From: an uncultured Clostridia bacterium
GTDB lineage: Bacteria; Bacillota; Clostridia; Peptostreptococcales; Acidaminobacteraceae
Assembly (NCBI GenBank): GCA_945950065.1
Contig: CAMFGQ010000051.1
Coordinates: 1 to 9,737 of the forward strand
Direction of reading: 5' to 3'
DNA: 9,737 nucleotides
Every line of letters starts with the position of its first letter. Position 1 is the stretch's first letter. The notes under the pieces are model-generated. The model had not been told where the DNA came from. It made no database searches and saw only the letters and a list, made by a program, of their open reading frames with translations. Shown here one piece after another: positions 5,549 to 9,737 of the stretch. The position numbers were made by a program, and so were the translations under genes.

Positions 5549-6895
5549 CTATAGACCTTCCTGTTTGAAAAATTCTTTCTTCAAGGAAATAACCGTACCG
5601 CTTAGAACAACCACACCAATAAGGTTAGGGATAGCCATAAGCCCGTTCAGAGTGTCAGCGATTTCCCAAACAAGTTCAAGTCCTCCAACTGCTCCAATTA
5701 CAATAAAGGGGATAAAGATCAAGCGATAAATAGGAATAACTTTTGGACCAAAGAGATACTCAGCTCCACGCTCTCCGTAGTAGGACCATCCAATCAGTGT
5801 TGAGAAAGCGAAGAGCACAATACCGATACTGACAATGTATCCACCACCTGGTAGAGATTGGTCAAAGGCCATGGTGGTTAGTGCAGCACCAGAGACTCCA
5901 CTACTCCATGCACCTGAAGCGATAATAACAAGTGCTGTCATGGTACAGATAACGATGGTGTCGATGAAGACCTCAAAAACACCCCATAGTCCTTGTCGAA
6001 CGGCATTGTCTGTGGTTGCAGCGGCATGAGCAATAGGTGCAGAACCGAGACCAGCCTCGTTGGAGAAAACTCCACGTGCAAGCCCTTGTCTGAGTGCCAG
6101 TTTCATCGCTGCTCCCGCAAAACCTCCAACTGCAGCTGAGGTTGTAAAGGCTGAAGCAAAGATTAGTTTGAGTGAAGGTAGAATGTTGCTGATGTTGGTA
6201 ATCAAAATTACGATACTACCAATAATGTAAATCACTGCCATAATGGGAACGAGTCGCTCTGTAACACTAGCAATACGTTTTAATCCACCAATCATAACCA
6301 GGGCACTAAGTCCACCTAGAACAAGACCCGTTACGAGAGTTGGAATGTTAAAGGTAACCTCAAGAGAAGCAGCAACAGAGTTTGCCTGTACCATGTTACC
6401 AATACCAAAGGCAGCTAAGGCAGTTAAAAGTGCAAAAAGTCCAGCTAAAAATTTAGATTTAACTCCGTCACGCAGATAATACATGGGACCACCGACAAAA
6501 CGTCCATCTTCGGTCTTTTCACGATAGGTTACGGCAAGCACAACCTCTGCGAATTTTGTGGTCATACCCAGTATAGCTGAGAGCCACATCCAGAAAACGG
6601 CTCCAGGTCCACCTGTAGCAATAGCAGTTGCAACGCCAGCAATATTACCTGTACCAACTGTTGCAGCTAAAGCCGTGGAAACAGCCTGGAAAGGTGTAAT
6701 CTCACCCTCACCTTTTGTCTCTTGTTTTTGGAAAAGCGTCATGATGGTATTTTTAAGAACATACCCCAACTTGGTAATAGAGAAAAATCCCGTCCGAATT
6801 GTCAAGTAAAGTCCAGTTCCTAGCAAAAGAACCAACATGACTGGTCCCCATACGAAGTTACCAATCGCCTTGTTAACACTAACTAAAAGATCCAT
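5549..6895 (-). CDS. Sodium:alanine/glycine symporter, AGCS family (AlsT/DagA type)
   Basis: A 448-residue polytopic membrane protein of the alanine-or-glycine:cation symporter family (TC 2.A.25), importing a small neutral amino acid with sodium. The length and about ten hydrophobic segments fit the family. Family motifs: GTGNIAGVATAI running into GGPGAVFWMW (81-104), GGPMYY (135-140), RGVFSNEAGLGSAPIAHA (274-291) and GWSYYGERGAEYLFG (369-383). The ATG at 6893-6895 has AGGAGG 5 nt upstream; a second ATG 4 nt further upstream is out of frame. It is a single gene with its own promoter and terminator. The exact substrate, alanine or glycine, cannot be decided. Operator-like dyads cover the promoter. 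No glycine riboswitch is seen in the roughly 80-nt leader. Confidence 0.95.
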   Translation of the reverse strand: MDLLVSVNKAIGNFVWGPVMLVLLLGTGLYLTIRTGFFSITKLGYVLKNTIMTLFQKQETKGEGEITPFQAVSTALAATVGTGNIAGVATAIATGGPGAVFWMWLSAILGMTTKFAEVVLAVTYREKTEDGRFVGGPMYYLRDGVKSKFLAGLFALLTALAAFGIGNMVQANSVAASLEVTFNIPTLVTGLVLGGLSALVMIGGLKRIASVTERLVPIMAVIYIIGSIVILITNISNILPSLKLIFASAFTTSAAVGGFAGAAMKLALRQGLARGVFSNEAGLGSAPIAHAAATTDNAVRQGLWGVFEVFIDTIVICTMTALVIIASGAWSSGVSGAALTTMAFDQSLPGGGYIVSIGIVLFAFSTLIGWSYYGERGAEYLFGPKVIPIYRLIFIPFIVIGAVGGLELVWEIADTLNGLMAIPNLIGVVVLSGTVISLKKEFFKQEGL

Positions 6896-6984
6896 TCATT
6901 CCTCCTAGATTAAGATTTAGTTTACGTGTAATCACTTGTCTTGGAACAGTTACTTTCAAAATATGATTGCCATATTATGTTTCA

Positions 6985-7013
6985 AGCATATCACATTTAT
7001 TGATATGGTTCAA
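6985..7013 (-). promoter_or_regulatory. Candidate promoter and operator of the AGCS symporter
   Basis: On the minus strand TTGAAC (-35, 7008-7013) and TATGCT (-10, 6985-6990) are separated by 17 nt. Predicted start near 6978, with a leader of about 82 nt. An inverted repeat CATATCA (6987-6993), 7-nt gap, TGATATG (7001-7007) fills the spacer and overlaps the -10, a classic position for a repressor. A second pair further in (TTGAAA, 16 nt, TATTTT) is possible but weaker. Confidence 0.6.
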
Positions 7014-7060
7014 TTAAAATCTGTCTAGATTATGGAGAAATGCTTAAAAGACACGTTAAA

Positions 7061-7082
7061 GATTGATAAAGTCATATCAATC
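7061..7082. repeat. 8-bp inverted repeat, possible operator
   Basis: GATTGATA and TATCAATC are perfect complements with a 6-nt gap. The right half begins within CATATCA (7073-7079), the same heptamer that forms the arm of the dyad in the symporter promoter 86 nt away. This suggests two sites for one regulator. Confidence 0.5.
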
Positions 7083-7210
7083 ACAAAAGACGATCTTGAA
7101 GATACACTGTAATGAACCATTACAGACACAACAAAAAAGCCCGACTGATCAAAGAATCAGCGGACTTAATCTTTACTTTATCGGTCTATTTAAACCAATG
7201 ACTTTATCAA
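7063..7210. repeat. 13-bp inverted repeat bracketing the tRNA-operon terminator
   Basis: TTGATAAAGTCAT at 7063-7075 recurs as its exact complement ATGACTTTATCAA at 7198-7210, enclosing 122 nt. The interval contains an 8-bp hairpin (7107-7125) and the terminator. It could be a small non-autonomous mobile element with terminal repeats or a long-range RNA stem. No target-site duplication is evident. Confidence 0.5.
7133..7166 (-). terminator. Intrinsic terminator of the tRNA-Pro-His-Arg operon
   Basis: On the minus strand AGTCCGCTGAT (7156-7166) pairs with ATCAGTCGGGCT (7138-7149) with one bulged base, around a 6-nt loop, followed by six T. It lies 85 nt beyond the CCA of the last tRNA, an unusually long trailer. 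Confidence 0.88.
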
Positions 7211-7251
7211 ACGAAATATTGTCCAGGGTCGGATATTTCTATAACTTCCCA

Positions 7252-7328
7252 TGGCGCGTCCGAAGGGATTCGAACCCCCGACCTACAGCTTAGGAGGCTA
7301 TCGCTCTATCCTGCTGAGCTACGGACGC
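7252..7328 (-). tRNA. tRNA-Arg, anticodon CCT
   Basis: 77 nt with encoded CCA. The acceptor GCGTCCG pairs with CGGACGC. The D arm is GCTC/GAGC. The anticodon stem ATAGC/GCTGT holds loop CTCCTAA, so the anticodon is CCT, reading AGG. The T loop is TTCGAAT and the discriminator is G. It is the last gene of a three-tRNA operon, 12 nt after tRNA-His. Confidence 0.96.
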
Positions 7329-7340
7329 AATATACTTAAA

Positions 7341-7416
7341 TGGGGCGGCTAACGGGATTCGAACCCGTGATGCAGGAGCCACAATCCTGTGTCTTAACCA
7401 CTTGACGATAGCCGCC
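7341..7416 (-). tRNA. tRNA-His, anticodon GTG
   Basis: 76 nt, including the extra 5' G (position -1) paired with C73, the identity element of bacterial tRNA-His. The anticodon stem CAGGA/TCCTG holds loop TTGTGGC, so the anticodon is GTG. CCA is encoded. It is the middle gene of the tRNA operon. Confidence 0.97.
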
Positions 7417-7427
7417 ATAAAAAAATA

Positions 7428-7504
7428 TGGTCGGGGTGGCAGGATTCGAACCCGCGGCCCCCTGGTCCCAAACCAGATGCGCTACCAAACTGCGCTACAC
7501 CCCG
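7428..7504 (-). tRNA. tRNA-Pro, anticodon TGG
   Basis: 77 nt with encoded CCA. The acceptor CGGGGTG pairs with CACCCCG. The D arm is GCGC/GCGC. The anticodon stem TCTGG/CCAGG holds loop TTTGGGA, so the anticodon is TGG. The discriminator is A, as usual for proline. It is the first gene of the operon, a few nt from the predicted transcription start and 11 nt before tRNA-His. Confidence 0.97.
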
Positions 7505-7516
7505 ACAGCATTATTA

Positions 7517-7545
7517 ATATTACCGAAGAAACCCTTTCTTGTCAA
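7517..7545 (-). promoter_or_regulatory. Strong promoter of the tRNA-Pro-His-Arg operon
   Basis: On the minus strand TTGACA (-35, 7540-7545) and TAATAT (-10, 7517-7522) have an ideal 17-nt spacer. Predicted start near 7510, only about 6 nt before tRNA-Pro. The spacer contains an inverted repeat, 6-bp arms around 3 nt (7526-7540). Confidence 0.88.
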
Positions 7546-7599
7546 CTTCATATTCAAGATAATTCTTTACATTTTTTATATATATTTGCAGGGCTGAAA

Positions 7600-8052
7600 C
7601 TACTCTACTTGTTCAAAGCGAGGTACAAATTCACCCTCTTTGATCTCTAACACCAAATAGCTCTTCACTTCTTCTGGTGCAGGGAAACGAAGACTTCCTG
7701 GATTAAAGATAAAGATATCCTCCACTTCGGCACCGAAAGGGCGATGTGTATGACCAAAGAGTGCAATGTCTACTTCTTTCTCTTTTGCTTTATAGAAGAG
7801 TCCTTCTAAACTTCCCTTGACACCCTCAACATGACCATGAACCATAAGAATCTTAAGTCCTTCGATGTCTAGGATTCGCTCTAAGGGTTCCTTTGAGAAC
7901 GCATCACAGTTTCCTTTCACTGCATAGCCTCCCTCTAGATCCCGCGCAAAATCTCCCAGATGTAGTGTCACATCAGGCTTCTCTTTTTGTTGTACTTCTT
8001 TTATCACCTCTTTATCTCCATGGGTATCAGAGATAACTAATACCTTCTTCAT
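7600..8052 (-). CDS. YfcE/YsnB-type metallophosphoesterase
   Basis: A 150-residue single-domain calcineurin-like phosphodiesterase of the YfcE/MJ0936 family, cytoplasmic, probably binding two divalent metal ions. Metal ligand motifs: SDTHG (Asp9, His11), HLGD (Asp34), GNCD (Asn48), VHGH (His72, His74) and GHTH (His101, His103), then NPGS (117-120). All are intact, so the enzyme should be active on a phosphodiester substrate, which is not known for this branch. The ATG at 8050-8052 has GGAGGAG 7 nt upstream, inside the end of rdgB. The two genes overlap by 26 bp and are probably translationally coupled. This is the position of ysnB in B. subtilis. No clear terminator follows, so some transcripts may read into the tRNA operon. 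Confidence 0.92.
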   Translation of the reverse strand: MKKVLVISDTHGDKEVIKEVQQKEKPDVTLHLGDFARDLEGGYAVKGNCDAFSKEPLERILDIEGLKILMVHGHVEGVKGSLEGLFYKAKEKEVDIALFGHTHRPFGAEVEDIFIFNPGSLRFPAPEEVKSYLVLEIKEGEFVPRFEQVE

Positions 8053-8620
8053 GAAGTTTCTCCTCCAAACGCATCAGTGCATCCCATCGATGGGATAAGC
8101 TGTGTTTTTCTTCCATTTTGAGCTCCCCGAAGGTCTTCTTCAGCGGTGGGTAGTAAAAAATAGAGTCAAACCCGAAACCAAACTCTCCCTTTTCTTCATG
8201 GGCTACCTCACCCACACATAAACCAAGTTGGGTAAACTCCTTATCCTCTACAAGAAAGGCAATCTCACATACAAACATAGCATGTCTATTTTTTATGCCT
8301 TCTAACTCTTGTAGCATTTTGATTCTTTTTTCCTTAAAGGGGATCTCTCCCCCATACCGAGCCGTATAGATCCCCGGTCCCCATCCCAGTGCCTCCACAA
8401 GCATTCCAGAATCATCACTGAGGATGGGCAAGTCCGTATGCTTTCTGATCTCTCTGGCCTTAATCAGAGCATTCTCACGAAAGCTCAGACCGTCTTCTTC
8501 AATCTCCTCGTGGAAGCCAAGCTCATCAAGTCCCACAAGCTTAACCTTCCAGTGGCGCAGAATAAAGCGAATCTCTTCGAGCTTACCAGAGTTGTGACTG
8601 GCTACCACGATAGTCTTCAT
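8027..8620 (-). CDS. rdgB: RdgB/HAM1 family XTP/dITP pyrophosphatase
   Basis: A 197-residue cytosolic housekeeping enzyme that hydrolyses non-canonical purine nucleotides (dITP, ITP, XTP) to monophosphate and pyrophosphate, keeping them out of DNA and RNA. Motifs: SHNSGKLEE (8-16) for the triphosphate, LSDDSGM (67-73) with the catalytic Asp pair, GWGPGIYTARYGG (79-91), FGFGFDSIF (147-155) and SHR (176-178). One small deviation is Ser153 where GYDP/GFDP is usual. The ATG at 8618-8620 has AGGAGGAGG 4 nt upstream. The gene overlaps rph by 38 bp and the phosphodiesterase by 26 bp, the compact rph-rdgB-yfcE order common in Bacillota. Confidence 0.95.
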   Translation of the reverse strand: MKTIVVASHNSGKLEEIRFILRHWKVKLVGLDELGFHEEIEEDGLSFRENALIKAREIRKHTDLPILSDDSGMLVEALGWGPGIYTARYGGEIPFKEKRIKMLQELEGIKNRHAMFVCEIAFLVEDKEFTQLGLCVGEVAHEEKGEFGFGFDSIFYYPPLKKTFGELKMEEKHSLSHRWDALMRLEEKLHEEGISYL

Positions 8621-9296
8621 AAGCCTCCTCCTGCTTCTCTAAGATGATCTGGATCTCTGCTGCAGCTAAATCCAACATGGCATCCAGTTCTTCCCTACTG
8701 TAGCTATCCTTCTCACCAGTACCTTGTACCTCAATATAGTTTCCCTCACCATCCATGACGACATTGAGGTCCACTTGAGCTCTACTGTCTTGTTGATAGC
8801 TAAGATCAGCAATCAGTTCATTGCTTACCTTTCCTACGCTGATGGCTGCTATCTTTCTCTGGATAGGATTGTTCTTCAGATATCCCTTTTGCATCAAATC
8901 GTCCACAGCAAGACGCAGGGCAAGATAAGCACCAGAAATTGCTGTTGTCCTGGTACCTCCATCAGCCTGAAGAACGTCACAGTCCACATAGAGGGTCATG
9001 GGGCCAAGCTGAGCAAAATCCAGAGCGGAACGTAGGCTCCTTCCGATAAAGCGTTGTATTTCGATGGTTCTTCCATCTAATTCGCCCGATATGGTTCTGC
9101 GTTTTTTCCGAGTAAAGGTAGCCCCAGGAAGCATGGAATACTCTGCCGTTAACCAGCCTTCTTCGGATTTGAGCCTAAAGTTGGGTACACCTTCTTCTGC
9201 ATAGACAGTACAGAGGACTTTGGTTTCACCAAAGGATGCCAGAACACTGCCATGGGCATGTTTTGTAAAGCCACACTGAAAATTAATCTCTCTCAT
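8583..9296 (-). CDS. rph: RNase PH, with a short N-terminus
   Basis: A 237-residue phosphorolytic 3'-exoribonuclease that trims tRNA 3' ends and forms a hexameric ring. Motifs: GWLTAEYSMLPGAT (47-60), GRTIEIQR (75-82), DCDVLQADGGTRT (105-117) and LSYQQDSRAQVDLNVV (165-180). By alignment from memory to B. subtilis Rph, phosphate-binding Thr115-Arg116 and acidic Asp170 and Asp176 are all present, at a constant offset of -10. That offset means the usual first ten residues (the MRxDGR segment) are missing. No earlier in-frame start exists, because TAG lies two codons upstream. The start is preceded by GGGG about 7 nt away, a weak ribosome-binding site, and only 3 nt separate it from the previous stop, so translation probably depends on coupling. 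Confidence 0.93.
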   Translation of the reverse strand: MREINFQCGFTKHAHGSVLASFGETKVLCTVYAEEGVPNFRLKSEEGWLTAEYSMLPGATFTRKKRRTISGELDGRTIEIQRFIGRSLRSALDFAQLGPMTLYVDCDVLQADGGTRTTAISGAYLALRLAVDDLMQKGYLKNNPIQRKIAAISVGKVSNELIADLSYQQDSRAQVDLNVVMDGEGNYIEVQGTGEKDSYSREELDAMLDLAAAEIQIILEKQEEAYEDYRGSQSQLW

Positions 9297-9299
9297 GAT

Positions 9300-9737
9300 C
9301 TACCCCATCACCTTATAGAGTTCATCGCCGTCTTTTGGTTCAACCTCTATCTCTTCGTCAAAGAGAAGGATTTTCCTTGGATCTTCTGTGAAAGAACCGA
9401 TCCAGGAAGCTTCAATTCCATTTCGATCTAATTCTTCGATAAGCTCCTCTACATTCTGTCTAGGGAGCGTGAGAAGAAGCGAACCGGAACTAATCAAATG
9501 ATAGGGGTCAATCTGATAGAACTCTGAGACCTTTCTGGTGACAGAGTGAATGGATACTTGAGATGTATCAATGTAAAAGCCCATACCATTTTCGAAGACC
9601 ATTTCACTGAGTGCACCAACAAGTCCACCTTCCGTAATGTCATGCATGGAGTGTACATCATGACGAAGGCCAATCTCTGCTTCCTTGGCAATGGAGAGAA
9701 GATCACCCATGCGGGTTGCATCTTCAAGTTCTTCTTC
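9300..9737 (-). CDS. AIR-synthase-like protein (PurM/HypE superfamily), C-terminal part
   Basis: About 145 C-terminal residues are visible; the frame is open to the right window edge, so the start is outside. The stretch MHDITEGGLVGALSEM resembles the conserved turn at the start of the C-terminal AIRS domain (compare DPTRGGL in HypE). GSLLLTLP and the ending KDGDELYKVMG also fit proteins annotated as AIR synthase related. The PurM/HypE/ThiL/SelD superfamily uses ATP on varied substrates, and this fragment cannot be assigned to one of them; PurM is unlikely because the context is not purine synthesis. It precedes rph by 3 nt in the same frame, so it is probably the upstream gene of the rph-rdgB-phosphodiesterase operon. 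Confidence 0.7.
   Translation of the reverse strand, partial: EEELEDATRMGDLLSIAKEAEIGLRHDVHSMHDITEGGLVGALSEMVFENGMGFYIDTSQVSIHSVTRKVSEFYQIDPYHLISSGSLLLTLPRQNVEELIEELDRNGIEASWIGSFTEDPRKILLFDEEIEVEPKDGDELYKVMG

Larger units (their letters stand above)
7014..7251. other. Gene-free stretch with several inverted repeats
   Basis: With the promoter region to its left, this belongs to 356 nt without a protein gene (6896-7251). It holds an inverted repeat GATTGATA / TATCAATC (7061-7068, 7075-7082), a hairpin CTGTAATG-AAC-CATTACAG (7107-7125), the tRNA-operon terminator, and a 13-bp inverted repeat (TTGATAAAGTCAT at 7063-7075, complement at 7198-7210). The frame at 7063-7293 has no ribosome-binding site and runs antisense into a tRNA, so it is not a gene. 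Confidence 0.6.

Noticed and set aside
5383..5568. 61-codon plus-strand frame
   Set aside because: It begins within the dyad, lacks a ribosome-binding site, and runs through a terminator into the end of the symporter gene.
6896..6978. Glycine riboswitch before the symporter gene
   Set aside because: Such riboswitches often precede AGCS genes, but the leader is only about 80 nt and shows no paired aptamer structure.
7063..7293. 76-codon plus-strand frame
   Set aside because: It reads antisense through the terminator and into tRNA-Arg. The apparent RRDSNPRP-type ending is the usual artefact of a translated tRNA.
7402..7650. 82-codon plus-strand frame
   Set aside because: It is antisense to tRNA-His, tRNA-Pro and the phosphodiesterase gene, with the same translated-tRNA artefact.
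9494..9727. 77-codon minus-strand frame at the right edge
   Set aside because: It is an alternative frame of the AIR-synthase-like gene with no family features.

Overview
The window looks like a chromosomal segment of a low-to-moderate GC Bacillota, probably Clostridia or a relative. The evidence is strong AGGAGG ribosome-binding sites, sigma-A type promoters with 17-nt spacers, intrinsic terminators, tRNA genes with encoded CCA, and the rph / rdgB / yfcE-type gene order known from Bacillus (rph-ysnA-ysnB) and Clostridia. Species cannot be fixed from this sequence. No insertion sequence, phage gene or CRISPR array is visible.

Left part (1-1300). The 5' part of ispD (isoprenoid precursor synthesis) runs leftward off the window. 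A small cold-shock protein gene, also leftward, follows. It has its own promoter, a leader of about 100 nt containing a 16-bp hairpin, and a terminator. Divergent from it is a promoter for the central operon. This reads first through a short leader-peptide ORF and an attenuator-like terminator before reaching the transporter genes.

Centre (1301-5332). Two overlapping genes encode a heterodimeric ABC exporter. The first subunit has the degenerate Walker B (Asp in place of Glu) and a canonical LSGGQ. The second has a full Walker B and a degenerate signature (LSAGE). This arrangement and the upstream leader ORF resemble Bacillus subtilis bmrB-bmrC-bmrD, where ribosome-mediated attenuation controls a multidrug exporter. 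A strong terminator closes the operon. A convergent ASCH-domain gene and a divergent single tRNA-Arg(TCG) with promoter and terminator follow.

Right part (5333-9737). All genes here point left. From right to left they are: the 3' part of an AIR-synthase-like gene, rph, rdgB and a YfcE/YsnB-type phosphodiesterase gene (overlapping or closely spaced, so probably one transcript); then a tRNA-Pro / tRNA-His / tRNA-Arg operon with a near-consensus promoter; then a 356-nt gene-free stretch rich in inverted repeats; then an AGCS-family sodium:amino acid symporter gene.

The best candidate for an under-described system is the leader-peptide attenuator in front of the ABC exporter. Its leucine-rich codons are complementary to the ribosome-binding sites of both the leader and the first transporter gene. 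Secondary points of interest are the cold-shock leader hairpin, the operator-like dyads before the symporter, a 13-bp inverted repeat flanking the tRNA-operon terminator, and an RNase PH that begins about ten residues late, directly behind an in-frame stop of the AIR-synthase-like gene.
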